A stretch of 64,000 bases of DNA from Hesseltinella vesiculosa (GCA_002104935.1 MCGT01000018.1:372001-436000), one strand, 5' to 3'; positions 11,600-26,683 are shown, counted from the first letter of the stretch. Numbers and translations are program-made. Notes: generated by a model from the sequence alone, not told the origin.

Positions 11600-13914
11600 A
11601 TGGCTATGAAAAAGTTGCAAAGTAAGTGTCGTTTAATTTTCACTGTTGCCCATTGAGCAATGATGTCAGCTTTTGACGAGAGTCTTGGTACAATGACAGA
11701 GCGATATGCGAAAAAAAAAAAAAAAAAAAAGCGAGATGGCCAACTCATCGTTTTTTTCAATGGTTGTTTAATATAGCCGAGATTGATCGTGTGCTGAAAA
11801 AAGTCAGTGAAGGGGTAGAAACCTTTGAATTGATCTTTGATAAGATACAGACGACCACCAACTTCAATCAAAAAGAAAAATATGAACAAGACTTGAAAAA
11901 GGAAATCAAGAAGCTGCAGCGACTTCGAGATCAAATCAAGACTTGGATAGCCTCCAATGACATCAAGGACAAACGAGTACTGGTCGATAACCGCAAGCTG
12001 ATCGAATCGCAGATGGAGCGCTTCAAGGCGGTCGAAAAAGAAATGAAAACCAAAGCATTCTCCAAAGAAGGGCTGGCGCAGAAAGAGAAGATGGATCCCA
12101 AGGAGAAGGAGAAAACCGATACTTGCGAATGGATCTCCACCACCGTCGACGAACTATCAAGACAGATCGAAACCGTCGAATTCGAGCTGGAAAACCTGCA
12201 GAGCAACTCACGGAAAGGCAAAAAAGACTACCAACGACAAGAACGAGTCAGTGAAATCGAGCACCTGGTCGAACGCAACCGATGGCACATCAACCGTCTA
12301 GAACTGATGCTCCGTCTCCTGGAAAACGATCATCTGGAGCCCGAAAAGGTCATGGCCATCAAGGATGACATCATGTATTACGTTGAATCCAATCAAGAAC
12401 CCGACTTTGAAGAAGATGAATTCATCTATGAAGACCTCAACCTTGAAGAAGACGAAGAATTCTACGCCATCCGCACCGATGAATACCATGGCGAAGGTAA
12501 CTCTCTTCTTTCTAAACTGCCCTCTCACCCCTTTCTCCCTAGCCAAAGAAAAAGAAGACGAACAGCCAATCAAGCGACCAAAGGAAAACGATGATGATGT
12601 AAGTTAGAACGCGCTCCTTGCAAAATTGCTCACCGCTCTTTCTTTAGTCACCTCTCTTATCCGCAGCCACACCTCGGAGTTCATCCAAGGCAAGCCCACA
12701 GACAGGTAACGGACCTCAGCAGAAAAAAAAAACATGCCTTGACCCTTGTTTTCTATCTAGTTGCATCACAAGACGAGCATTCCAAACCATTGTCCAGCCC
12801 TGTCAAAACCATCGCCTCCTTACCTTCCATCGACACTCCTACCTCGACAGCCAGCGACCTGCCCGCCCCCATTCCCTCCACTGTCACCCCCACCATCACC
12901 GGCCTCAAATATTCTCAAGCCGCTGCTGCTGCCACTGTACAAGAACCCTCTACCTCCAAAAAAGACAGTAAGACCAAGAGAATGTCAAAGGAGGAGGTGA
13001 CTAAACCTGCGTCTTTTATTCCCATCAGCTCCGCTCTCTGCCTGGGTCGAACCTCCCAAGATCCTTGATCAATCCAAATCCAAATCTGTCGACTTGTCAA
13101 CGGAATCGTCGTCTATCCTCTCCTCCCACTTTTCTGGTAAAAACGTAAGTGTCTCTTTCTCTTGATGGACTGCTCACTCACTGGGGGTTTTTTTTTTCAG
13201 ACGTTGGATTCTCATTTAGGTCAATTGCCAGAAATGTCCGAAGCCCGTCTGCCTTCCTCTTTGGCTGACCTTGCTGCTTCTTTCGAAGCTGTCAAGGCCC
13301 GTGCTGGCACTGACGACAAGCTGTATACTCACCAAATGCTCGATGCCAGTTTGCAGCATGTGCCTGATTTGATTGACTCGGAACGGTAAAAAAAGGCGTG
13401 TGTCATTGGAAAAATCTGACTTTTTTAATTTTCCAACATAGACCCAAGATCTATCAAGCCAAGAACCCTCACCCCACGCCCAACTATTACCCTCAACAGC
13501 CACTAGGCATTTTTGAAAACCCAGCATTATTCGAAAAGTTCGATATGGATGCACTTTTCTTTATCTTTTACTATCGACAAGGCACCTATCAACAGTATGT
13601 CCTCCTTATCCATGTAAAACACCTCATCAACCTTTCTTTTTATTTTACGTGTAGATATTTGGCGGCCAAGGAACTCAAAAAGCACTCATGGCGTTTCCAC
13701 AAAAAGTACCTGACGTGGTTCCAGCGCCATGAAGAACCTAAGATGATCACTGAAGACTATGAACAAGGCACCTATATCTACTTTGATTATGAAGGTGCTT
13801 GGTGTCAACGAAAAAAGACGGACTTCAAGTAAGTTTTATGCTTTGGCCAGGCACACCAGATGCTCACCTTTTTTTCTTGCCAGGTTTGAGTATCGATTTT
13901 TGGAAGAAGCATAG
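11600..13914 (+). CDS. NOT3: CCR4-NOT complex subunit Not3/Not5
   Basis: Ten exons: 11600-11621, 11777-12496, 12543-12598, 12648-12705, 12761-12967, 13029-13144, 13201-13385, 13442-13594, 13655-13828, 13884-13914; 573 residues. The N-terminal coiled-coil domain is clear (TEIDRVLKKVSEGVETFELI, WIASNDIKDKRVLVDNRKLI, RLELMLRLLENDHLEPEKV). A Ser/Thr/Pro-rich linker occupies about 260-400. The C-terminal NOT box includes HPTPNYYPQQPLGIFENP, DALFFIFYYRQGTYQQYLAA, WRFHKKYLTWFQRHEEPK and ends CQRKKTDFKFEYRFLEEA. In this complex Not3/5 helps assemble the deadenylase and senses codon optimality on the ribosome. First exon codes only MAMKKLQ plus one base, matching the family's MADKRKLQ start. Confidence 0.93.
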
Positions 13915-14160
13915 ATCAATTTTTGGTCCAATCTACCTCTATTCATTTTTTTTTTTTTGTCGAGTTCCATTCCAGTTTTTATACTATTAAAAAAAAAACC
14001 TTCAAAAGAATACGAAATTCATGCAAGAATGGTTGAGAGTGACTTTTTGTGCAAAGCCACAGTCGGAAGATGGTGAAGCCTGCCACCCCTTTTTTGAGCT
14101 GGGCTGTTTTTTTCTTTTTTTTTTTTTTTTCTCCCTCTTTCTTTATTGTAGACCTTTAAC
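13915..14160. other. Short tandem spacer NOT3-5 / bL12m
   Basis: 246 bp containing two long T runs (about 13946-13957 and 14117-14130) and the pyrimidine-rich leader of the ribosomal protein gene. No other feature seen. Confidence 0.5.
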
Positions 14161-15014
14161 ATGGTAAACACTTCTTTACGATCCAGTCCATCAACATCAC
14201 TCACCACCTTCTTTTTCAATAGCTTCGCTTCAGCCCTAAAGTATTCACTGCTACACAAGTGGTTTCACGACAAGCTGCTCGGTAAGTCGCACGTTGATTT
14301 GTTTATTTTGTTTTTTTTTTTCAATGGCACCTTTTATGCTATGGTGGTTGAGCACAATGACGATCGACCATTAGCATTTTCCTTCGACTCAATCCTCACC
14401 ATTACCTTTTAATGACGGAACGACTCATATTTTTTTTTTACTTGTTAGCTTGCCTGCCGCCATGCCCTCGATGATGCGCCGCTACACCACCGAACCTTTG
14501 CCCACCCCCGGCAGTGGCTCCGGTGCCGTTGATCCCAAGATCGCTGCCATTGTCGATCAAATCGAAACCTTGACCTTGTTACAAACTTCGGAATTGGTGT
14601 CACAACTCAAGGTAGGACCCAACGAACCAACATGTTTAAACCGCCTATTACCAGGAAGAACACACAGCTGATTTTTGTTTTTTTTTTGTCACACAGACTC
14701 GTTTGAACATTCAAGATATTGCTATGCCTGTCGGTATGCCTATGGCTGCTCCTGGCGCTGCTGCCGCCGCTCCTGCTGAAGAAGAAAAGCCTGCTGAAAA
14801 GACCGAATTCAACCTCAAGATTGACAAGGTCGATGCTGCTGCCAAGGCCAAGGTCATCCGTGAAGTCAAGAACTTGGCTGGTTTGAACTTGGTCGAAGCC
14901 AAGAAGTTTGTTGAAAGCGTACCCAAGGTCTTGAAGGAATCTTTGAACAAGGAAGAAGCTGAAAAGATGAAGAAGGCTTTGGAATCCGTTGGCGCCACCG
15001 TCACCTTGGAATAA
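14161..15014 (+). CDS. MRPL12: Mitochondrial large-subunit ribosomal protein bL12m (L7/L12)
   Basis: Four exons: 14161-14163, 14223-14281, 14449-14611, 14697-15014; 180 residues. The last exon is unmistakable L7/L12: a hinge-like Ala/Pro/Glu stretch, [38 protein letters not shown], and [16 protein letters not shown] at the end. The upstream exons give a basic, acid-free presequence ([24 protein letters not shown]) typical of matrix targeting. Reading the ATG at 14161 straight through puts the next exon in the wrong phase. Phase is restored only if the intron GTAAAC...AATAG starts directly after the ATG, which gives [15 protein letters not shown]. The start codon is therefore alone in its coding exon. 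The protein forms the ribosomal stalk that recruits mitochondrial translation factors. Confidence 0.9.
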
Positions 15015-15313
15015 GCTCGCTTCCCTTTTCTCTCTCCTTCATGCAAAGTTTTTCCATTTTGATTTCCCTCTCATACTTTTTCCCCGTCCCACCCTCTCCA
15101 TAACAAAGCATTGACTTCTTTGCCTTTTTATTTTTTTTTATTTTTTGATGCCCTCGTTCCTCTTTTCTCTTTGCTCATTTGTAAACAACTTCCCAATGTA
15201 TAGACTTTTCTTTTTGACTCCTTATTAAAAAAAAGAAAATACAAAATAACGAAAGCAGGTTATGTAGAAGCTTTGTTCAAGAGTAAAAAAAAAATATGTA
15301 TAAAATAGTTAAA

Positions 15314-16443
15314 TCACCAGTCCTTCTTGATATCAAAGGACCAGGCCCATTCCATGTGGGTTTCGTTGTCGTCATCCACGAATTTGCTCTAAAAAAACGG
15401 CAGGATCAGTATCAAACGAGGCCCAGTCACCAAAGAAAGGCTTCTTACCTTGGCTTCGTAGTGACCACGAGCAAGCATACCAGAGGGAGCTTCTTCCAAT
15501 TGGAAACGCTTTTCATAAGCAGTACCTTGAGGGCCATAACTGCCGATCATTTCTTCCATCTTGTCAACTAGACGGAAGGACAATAATAACGGTGAGCTCA
15601 CAGACATTCCACTAGCTCCTTTTAACCTACCTCGGATACCACCACGCTTGACAACTTGCAAGTATTTCAAGCCCGAGACCACATCATGTTGAACTCTAAA
15701 AAAAATGAGATCAAAACTTCCAGGTCACACAAAAAGCTTTTCATCTCCCAATGTTTTTTTTTCTAAAAACGTTACCTGAACTTGACCTTCATACGGTATT
15801 CGACACCTTCCTTGATAATAAATGGGCTCTTCTTGGCATTTTCCAAAGCAGCTGTTGTCATAAAAAAGAAAATGTCAGTAAATAGCCTTGGCTTGGGTAA
15901 GGAAGAGTAATAAAAAAATAGCAAGCATCGTCCCAAAATGGTATATGTGCACACGTTTCTATTTTTTTCTTCAGAAGCAAAAAAAGGTTATGTCAAAATA
16001 AACTTGCCTGGAGTTGATAAATCCACAACCACATCAGGACGGCCAGCCACTTCCAAAGCAATTTGTTCCACCACAACCTACAAAGAAAAGAGCCAGGCAA
16101 AGGCAAAAAAAAAAAAAAAAAGTGGGGTTAGAAAATAGTAACAGGAACAAACCGTTTTGTCAATGGAACTTACTCGGCGAGAGTCGTTTGTAGGGCCAGC
16201 AGGAGCTAAGCATGCAATAAAAAAGAAATGATAAAGTCAATGTCCATCTCATCTATCCACCTCTGTTCGTTTTCTCTGTTCATCTTTACCAGCACCACCG
16301 GCCAAACCAAGGGATTCCTTCCATTTACGCAAGGATTCATCTTCAGCATCCAGCTGGTTGTATTCGGCTAAGGACTTCTTTTGGCCAGGAATATAGCCAG
16401 CAGTTTGAGTGGGAGTAAGATCTTCGTCGTGTTGTTGAGACAT
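15314..16443 (-). CDS. RDI1: Rho GDP-dissociation inhibitor (Rdi1)
   Basis: Seven exons on the minus strand: 16443-16290, 16205-16174, 16077-16008, 15851-15776, 15695-15631, 15567-15449, 15388-15314; 196 residues, normal for RhoGDI. Motifs: N-terminal arm (GYIPGQKKSLAEYNQLDAED, ESLRKWKESLGL) and the immunoglobulin-like prenyl pocket domain (KKSPFIIKEGVEYRMKVKF, HDVVSGLKYLQVVKRGGI, MIGSYGPQGTAYEKRFQLEE, SGMLARGHYEAKSKFVDDD, HMEWAWSFDIKKDW). It extracts GDP-bound Rho/Cdc42 from membranes in the cytosol. The third intron has a GC donor (CCAG|GCAAGT at 16008/16007). Without it the frame between DLSTP and AALENAKK cannot be joined. Confidence 0.93.
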
Positions 16444-18807
16444 TGTTGTTATAGGAAACTAGATGAAAAAAGAAAAAAGAAAAAACACGAGAAGGCCTGG
16501 GTTTTTAGCTGCCCTATTTTTTTTTTTTTTCGTTGGTTGCCGCGATTTCCTTTTTTGACATCAACAAGTCGATCACTGATGTCCACTTTTTTAGCAGGCA
16601 AATTTGCACGCCAATGCAACAAGCTTTTGCTTTAATAATTGACCGGTACATCAAATGGAGTTGATGTCACTTACTGTCAAAAAAAAAACAGCAAAGATCT
16701 GGAAACTCGAAGCGAATAAGCTCTTTCTTTCATTGTTCAGCGCTTGATTAGAAAGTACAGAAAAATAGTCATTTACCAAGGAGATGTTGACATTGGTTAA
16801 AGTATTAGAACAACCTGCTCTCTCTCAAAATCTATAAACTGGCCCTCACTCGTCGCTCAGTTTCTCTTCCTATCGACCTTTTGCCATTTACATCGCCTCA
16901 ACAAGCTTTCTTTTTCAATTGTTGCCCAGGACTGTATCCCTGGTCAGGCGAGGGCTGTGAGGGTCTAATTTTTTAGCGGGTAGAAAGACGAAAGGAACAT
17001 CGATGATGAAACTTTTTAAATGACTTGTTGCTTTGGAAAAAAAAAAAAAAAGAAAACGGCCAAAGAGCATCGCAGCCTACAAAAGAGCGCGCTGGTTTCT
17101 CCAAGCATTCGTTTTTATTTTTTTTTGCTGCCGTTCGTTCAGTGAGGAAGTGTCACTACATCCCGATTTCCTGTTCAAACAAAATGAAAGAATAGCCCAA
17201 TTGCTTTTATTATTGAAAAGTCTTTTTCTTTTTTTTGGTTTTTATTTTATCTAAAAAAAATAAGTGTCAGCGTCTAGCCCATCTTAAAGAGCTGGTTGCC
17301 CAGGTATGATTGCGTGGAGATAACTGGCGTACATACCCTTTCATGTTCTCCCTTGGAATGCTATTTTTCTTGCGGGCAAGCAACATAAGCCTCTCCCACG
17401 GGAATGACAAGCGGTCATGCAGTACCCCCTTTTGCTTTCCGTTACCAGAAACCAAAAAGGTAAAGAAAAAAAAGAAGAGAGAGAGAGAGAGGAAAGTCGT
17501 CTTTTTTTTTCAATAAAAAATTTCCCCAGAGGACTGCTTCCACGTAAGAACTGATGAGATGCAAGGACATACAGGTGGTTGAGATGACTGCGTCACTTCC
17601 AAAACAAGCAATGGAACCATCGCTTGTTCTTTTTCACAGACTGCACAGTGAAAGATGACAACGACGTAACCATGGCAATGTTAGGCGTGGCGCGCGCAGG
17701 CCCTGTGTTTGAATTTCCAACAGAGCTAAAGAGTATTGCATCCAATCGGACATCGCCCTTTGCCTCTTTTTCAACCTCCTTTTTCTTCGGAGCCCATTCT
17801 TTTCACCCTCACTTTGATGATGCCCACAGCCTTTGACGATAACAAAACAAAACAAAAACAACAGCACGATACATCCTTCGTCGTAATGCCAAAGCGACCT
17901 TGCCATTGAAACAGCAGACCTCAGCATTAATCCTTCTCCGCTTTTTCAACGGCCGTCTCGATTAGATGTCGATTGCATTGGTGTTGAAGCAAGCTGCCAG
18001 TGCAAGCAACGTTGGTATACGATGTGACTGAACGTCAAGGGATTTCGCCATTACTTTCACACTGACCAGCGTTACGGTAGCCGATGCGTCAAGGAATCCC
18101 GTGTAACAAAACATGACAAGCCCACGTCGCGAGTATACTTTTATATTAGAGTCAAGAAAGAAAACTAGAGCATCTCCTTAACCAAACAATGCTTAAAAAA
18201 GGAAAGGATGTGCCTGATCTACCCTTGACAATCACAGGGCGTAAAGGATAGGGTTATCTTAATGAGAGAGGCATCACCTGCCTTCGATTGGATTGAGAAA
18301 GCTAGCACCGTCCATAGGGTAACGTCGCGGACGCCATTGTTTTCCAAGCATGTCAAAACAGATTTGTTGGTGTGGGAGTTGGAGTTTCGCATCCCACTTG
18401 CAAGCACTCTTCACTTCTTCATCCTTGCCATGAAAAAGTAGAACAGTGAAAATGATATTTAGGTGACGATTTCTACGTACAACATGAAGCTTACCCTAAC
18501 CAAGCCGTCTGGTATCGCGATCTCTAGTAGATCCAGCGGGCGTTTCATTCACTTTCTTGTAAAGGTACATGCTACAACTGCCGAAGACCAGGTCAGTGTC
18601 AGGTCGGGAGCGAGTTCACGTGTACTGGAAATTGCTGTGCGTGCAATGAGATTTTTTATTTTGTATCTGAAAAAAAAACAAACCAAATTGCCCGCTAAAA
18701 AAAACCTCATCGTGCACGCCATCAACACAAAATACTGGAACGGTGCGGTGATGAGAAAAAAAAAATCTAAAACGAAATGGATGGGAAGAAAAAAGAAGGA
18801 GAGATGT
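16444..18807. other. 2.4-kb spacer upstream of RDI1, no gene supported
   Basis: Lies between the RDI1 start and the PRP43 stop, both minus. Contains T runs (16517-16530), A runs (17038-17051), a short GA run near 17480 and low-complexity AT. Reading frames of 60-100 codons on both strands show no domain or splice support. The longest minus frame, around 17634-17927, has one hydrophobic stretch but no other support. Confidence 0.5.
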
Positions 18808-21278
<2,471 letters not shown>

Positions 21279-21649
21279 GCGAAAATAAAAATAAAAATAA
21301 AAAAAGAGAAAGAACTGCGAAAAAAAAAAATGAGGACGGTGGCCAAGTCTTTTTTTTTTTTTTTTTCATGTCAGCAACTGCCAATCATCTTCAAGCATTT
21401 ATACCTTTCCTCTTGGGAAGCTTAATAGATAAATAGAATGAATGTCACTATTCTTTCCATTTACTGGAACTCTTTTCTGGATAATCAGTGATGCTGTAAT
21501 AAAAATCAACCATCATCAATTACGCATACGTCAAAAACCTTGATCAGCATTGCCTCGTGAAAAACAGCTTCAAACACCGGCGGCCAGGTTTTTTTTTTTT
21601 TTGTTCGTTTTCATATTTTTCTTTTCCCTTTTTTTTTTAACAAATCTCC
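21279..21649. promoter_or_regulatory. Divergent promoter PRP43 / MGM1
   Basis: 371 bp between two start codons, with T runs near 21350-21366, 21588-21602 and 21628-21638 and a repeated AAAATAAAAATAAA leader on the PRP43 side. No TATA element was recognised. Confidence 0.4.
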
Positions 21650-24600
21650 ATGATAAGTCAGCTACTAAGGGCTTCATCGAAATCAACAGCTGTTCGTGGC
21701 ACCAGAGCATTCGGGACTGGATGGCAACGCCATACGCTAGGCAGCACCCATCTACCTCAACAACAACCGCTACCTTCTTTACTGGATGCCAAGGCAAGGG
21801 TCCGATCGTTCTCTCATGCCACACTCCCGGCCACTGTTTTAAATAACCAAATCCGCTTTATTGGCTTCTCGTCTATCCCCCGAATGGCTGTCAGTGCTCT
21901 TCGTGTACCAGCTCTTATTGCTGGAACCACCGTCGCTGGTGTGACGGTCGCCAACAACAAAGTCAATGGTAAATGAAGAAAATCGGCTCGCCCCATGTAT
22001 CCCTCACCACCTTTCTTTTGTATAGAATGGTCAGAGATGGGCAGTGCTCTCCTGACAGAAGGTCTGTCGGAAGCGCAACGATTCTTGCGCTTAATGGAAA
22101 AAGGGGCCGATGAGCTCGAATTCTCGATCCCCGAAGTGCGTTTGCGTGTCCCTGATGCTGTCAAGTCCTTGCTTGCCTCCTTCAATACTACCGAAGAACA
22201 CTCCACCACCCATGTCATTGCCGAAGATCGTAAAGCCAGCAGCGAGAACAACCAGCAAAATGACAACAAGAACAACAATGACGGGAACGAGGGTGCTGCT
22301 GCTGCCGCTGCCGCCGCCGCTGCCGTCGCTGTCACCCTGAACAAAGAAGAAGAAGAAGAAAAGAAACCCAAGAAGAAAAAGCCCAGCAGCCATACCATCC
22401 CTACCAACGACGAACAGTTGATGCTCCTGACCAAAAAACTCATCGAAATCCGAACCATTTTGCTCTCCATCGACCACAACGAAACCCTCAAATTACCCAG
22501 CATCGTCGTTGTCGGCTCCCAAAGTTCCGGTAAATCATCTGTCCTGGAAGCCATTGTTGGCCATGAATTCTTGCCAAAGTAAGCCGGCCGACGGTTTGAT
22601 AGCCTCAAATTCACCCTTCTTTCTCGTTTGTCAGGGGAAACAACATGGTGACCCGTCGCCCTATCGAGCTAACATTGATCCACACGCCTGGTGAAGATGA
22701 AGACTATGGCGAGTTCCCTCAACTCGGCCTGGGAAAAATCCATGACTTTAAAAAGGTGCAAAAGACCCTGTTTGACCTCAACATGGCTGTGCCTGAAAGC
22801 GAATGCGTGTCGGACGAGCCCATCGAGCTTCGCATTTACTCGGCCAACGTGCCCGACCTGACCCTGATCGATCTGCCCGGCTACATCCAAATCTCCAACC
22901 GCAACCAGCCTGAAATGCTCAAGCACAAGATCGAGGAGCTGTGCGACAAGTACATCCGTGAGCCCAACATCATCCTTGCCGTCTGTGCTGCCAATGTCGA
23001 CCTCGCCAACTCGCCTGCACTCCGAGCCAGTCGCCGCATCGACCCCCTGGGCATGCGCACCATTGGTGTCATCACCAAGATGGATCTGGTAGCCCCTGAG
23101 GTCGGGGTGGGCATCCTGCGCAACTCGGACTATCCCCTGCACCTGGGCTACATCGGTGTGGTGTGCCGTTCTCCGGGCGACTCCCTTCGCACCAACAGCA
23201 GCGCCGTCATCAAGCACGAACAAGACTTCTTCCATCAGCATCTCATGTACAACCAACGCGACATCCATGTTGGCACCGGCACCTTGCGACAAAAACTGAT
23301 GCACGTCCTCGAACAGAGCATGGGCCGATCTCTCTATGGCATTGTCGATGCTGTGCAACTAGAACTGGAGGAAACACGCTATCAATTCAAGGTGCAATAC
23401 AACGACCGACGCGTCACGGCCGAATCCTATGTGGCCGAGACCATCGACTCACTCAAGCACAATTTCAAGGATTTTGCTGGTCAGTTTGGCAAGCCCCAAG
23501 TCCGTCACGAAGTGCGCACCATGCTGGAGCAGCGTGTGCTCGACATCTGTGCCGAACAGTACTGGTCGGATCCCAAGATTGCCGACCTCAACAAAGCCTC
23601 GCCCGATGATTTTTACTGGCTGTACAAAGTCGACCTCGCTGCCGCCGCCTTGACCAAAAGCGGCATCGGCCGCATGACCACCCAACTGGTCGTCGACGTC
23701 CTCATGAACAACATGGAACGACTCACCCATGCCGAGCAATTCCAGCACCATCCCGACACCCAAAAACAAATCATGAACTTCACCAGCGAAATCATGCGCT
23801 CCAAATTCCTCACCACCAGTGACCAAGTCGAAAACACCATCAAGCCCTATAAATACGAGGTAGATGTGAGAAATTGGGAGGGCGACCGGATCGCTCACCT
23901 TTCTTTTTTTTTTTTTTTTTTACCGGCCATGTTAGGTGGAAGTGACCGATTCGGAATGGTCTGAAGGCGTTAAGCGATCGATTTTGCTCTTGGAAAAGGA
24001 ATTGGCCATGTGTGATCAAATGGCCAACAACATCAAGAACGCAGTAGGTAAATCCAAACTCAAGGCAGCGATTCGCCATGTGCTGGACGCCGATCGTGAA
24101 GACACTCGACGCCAAGAACGATTGCAGCAACTGGCCAAGGATGGCAACGGATCTTCCGAGGATTACATCTACGAAGACGACGATGTCAAACCCATTTACA
24201 ACCCACGCCTGATCGAAAAAGCCAAAGAAGCCCTCTTTTTGCGCGACCGTGCCATGATCCTCAAGTATCGTCTGGCTGCCCTCAAGAGCCGCCAATGTAA
24301 ATCTGCCGATAACAAACAGTATTGTCCCGAAGCCTTTCTGAACGTCATTGCCGAGAAACTGACCTACACCGTAAGCTGACACATCAAAAAGAGAGGACCA
24401 AGTATAGCTGATGTCTTTTTTTTTTTTTTTTTTTTCGCAGGCTGTGATGTTTATCCAGGTGGAACTTCTCAATGAATTCTTCTTCCAATTCCCTCGTGAA
24501 GTCGACGATCGCTTGGTCTATCAAATGAACCGTCGTCAAATCCAACAGTTTGCCAAGGAAAACCCTCCCATTGCCAAGCACTTGGCCTTGATGGAACGTA

Positions 24601-24692
24601 AAACCAAGCTTGAAGAAGTCATGGATAAACTGAACTACCTGGTCAAGCGACAAGCCGATAGACAAGAAAAACCCAAACCAACTTATGCCTAG
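21650..24692 (+). CDS. MGM1: Mitochondrial dynamin-like GTPase Mgm1/OPA1
   Basis: Five exons: 21650-21968, 22026-22578, 22635-23859, 23936-24370, 24441-24692; 927 residues. The N-terminus is a basic presequence ([20 protein letters not shown]), then a hydrophobic stretch ([18 protein letters not shown]) for the inner membrane. A low-complexity block with an Ala run then Glu/Lys runs lies near residues 195-230. The GTPase domain has P-loop [16 protein letters not shown], switch [15 protein letters not shown] and TKMD. Stalk and C-terminal effector-like helices follow. It fuses mitochondrial inner membranes and shapes cristae. In yeast a rhomboid protease cuts after the anchor to give long and short forms; whether that site is kept cannot be read here. 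A pyrimidine-rich 3' region follows the stop. Confidence 0.93.
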
Positions 24693-26533
24693 ATTTTTTT
24701 TTGACATGCCCATACCCTTCTCTCCTTCCTCGAACTCACCCTTCTCCCACTCTTTCGCCTTCCTATTTTCCCTATGCCCTCCCTCCCCCAATGCCCTCTC
24801 TCTCCAACGCCTTTGTTGCTCTTGCCTTACCATTTCTTTTTCTTTAAATTTCTATTCCACCCAGCTCTGTAATTATATATCTGCTATTAAAGACCCCCTA
24901 ACAAGACCACAGGTTCAATAGAGGACTGATCAGATATGAATGGGTTGGAACCTAACTAGACTGGGTATTTTGACTCACCTGCATCTTGATGCTTAGGAGT
25001 TCTGTCGTTACAATGATGCCCATCGTTCCGGCTTAACTACCTGGAGCTGCTTGTAAAGGACGAAGTGAGTGGGCTTTGCGTGAGGATGGTTTTTACTGGC
25101 TTACAGTACCGTACGTGCAGAATCTCAAGAATGAAACAGTTAAAAAAAAATCACCCAAACGTTCCTGCTTGACACCTCCAGCTCTCAGCCTACCCAAGTC
25201 TGTGTCTTTATTCGCCTGTAACATTGCAGCACGATATCAGGGAGACCTGTTTTTTTCAGCAAGGGTCTTCCCTTTTCATGCTCTACCTTTGTGCAAGATT
25301 CGGGGTGAATCGATTTTTTTAGTGAATTTAGCCCATCATTGCCACCCTCACTCTGCATTCTGAAAAAAAATAAAGGCGGTACAGATCAATGTGTAGCAAA
25401 TGGATCTATGCAGAATTTTTGCATACCCAAAAAAACATGAAAAGCGAAAAAAAACTTGATGGTCCGTATTTAAATCTCCGAGCATGCTCTTTGGATGTCG
25501 TCCAGTCGGAGAAGCAATTCATCACTCAAGAGCCAGAATGAGAATAAATGTCATGGTTTTCCATGATGCTGCGAATAATCATCAGGCTTATTTTATTCTC
25601 ATTGTCAGTTTGTAACCTTCTATTGTGATATCGAAACATAACGCACCATCGTAGCTGGCGTGCTCCGCTGTGGCCCTAACTGTGGCGGGCCCCAAAAATC
25701 AAACATCAAAGCAAAGTGGCTCGGACACTGTTCCCAAATTCAGCAAGGCCACCACATTTGCAGACAACACCAATTCATAAACGACAAAACCTGGCGATCT
25801 GATGGCTAAAAATGGAAATTACAGTGTCGGTGCGTGAAAATCGATGGAAGTGTGAGAGCGAGACGCGGTTGTTGGTTTTCCGGCCTCCCAAACTCGCATG
25901 GAAATCGCTCCCTTCCTGGGCGGATGTGTCTGCTACTTGTCCCTCATTATCCCCCTGATTCGCACTTGATTGTTTTACTAGTTACTTCGTCCGCTTTTCC
26001 CTCTTTTCCTTCCGTTTCCCAACTCCGACCAATTCGGCCCGATAGTTCCTCCGAAACTGGCCGAAGTTCCGCATTCCCCTTTTGGGAAGGATCACCTCCC
26101 CTCACCATGAACTCCGCCGGATGGCATCGCTCCTCTGTGGTGTCACCAAACCAAATAAAAATGGAAGACGGTTTCACTCCGACACGCGTCCCCTTTTGGG
26201 AACAGTGTGGGGTGAAACCAACACAAAAAACCTTTCTTCCCTGTAATTTTTCGGCAGATAGCCAATTTCAGTAGATTTCAACTAAAGGACTTGTTGTATC
26301 TATTTTCCCCCCCCCTTTTCGAACCTCTTTTCCCCCAAAACCAAAAAGCTACCTCACAGAAGACTACAAGAACAAGTGCTGTCACGGCAAAACTTTACGA
26401 AAAAGTAAAAATAACAATTACGGCACTCGGTATTCCCGCGTGATCTCTCACCGCAGTACTAACCAAGCCGTACGCTGCTTATCTGCAGAGATCAAACGGG
26501 ATCTGGATTTTTCAACGTCGTATGGCCGTAACA
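24693..26533. other. 1.8-kb spacer between MGM1 and the retroelement island
   Basis: No gene was supported. The first 200 bp is the pyrimidine-rich MGM1 3' region. Around 26020-26250 a GC-richer block contains two copies of CCCCTTTTGGGAA (about 26077 and 26189) and text resembling the LTRs further right (AATTCGGCCCGATAG). It may be an older, decayed LTR, but I cannot align it confidently. Confidence 0.4.
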
Positions 26534-26537
26534 TAAA

Positions 26538-26683
26538 TGATAGACCACAAAAACGCCCTTGTTGTAAAATCGGCAGTTCGGCGCCCGATTCGGCCCGAAT
26601 TGCCGAACGACTGTGATTGGCCATTTTCCTTTTCCTTTTTTTGTTTTTTTTTCTCTCTCCGCTTTCAATTTTATTTTTATTTG
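26538..26683 (+). repeat. LTR copy A, truncated
   Basis: Starts TGATAGACC and matches the first about 145 bp of LTRs B, C and D (GGCAGTTCGGCGCCCGATTC, TGATTGGCCATTTTCC, TTCTCTCTCCGC). It stops abruptly at 26683, where integrase sequence begins. TAAA precedes it at 26534-26537. Confidence 0.8.

Noticed and set aside
14164..14281. Direct read-through from the bL12m ATG ([12 protein letters not shown]...)
   Set aside because: Ends in phase 1 at the next donor, while the following exon needs phase 2.
17634..17927. 97-codon minus-strand frame with one hydrophobic segment
   Set aside because: No homology recognised, no splice context, atypical codon use for a gene here.
22669..23358. 229-codon minus-strand frame over MGM1
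   Set aside because: Antisense shadow of the GTPase exon.
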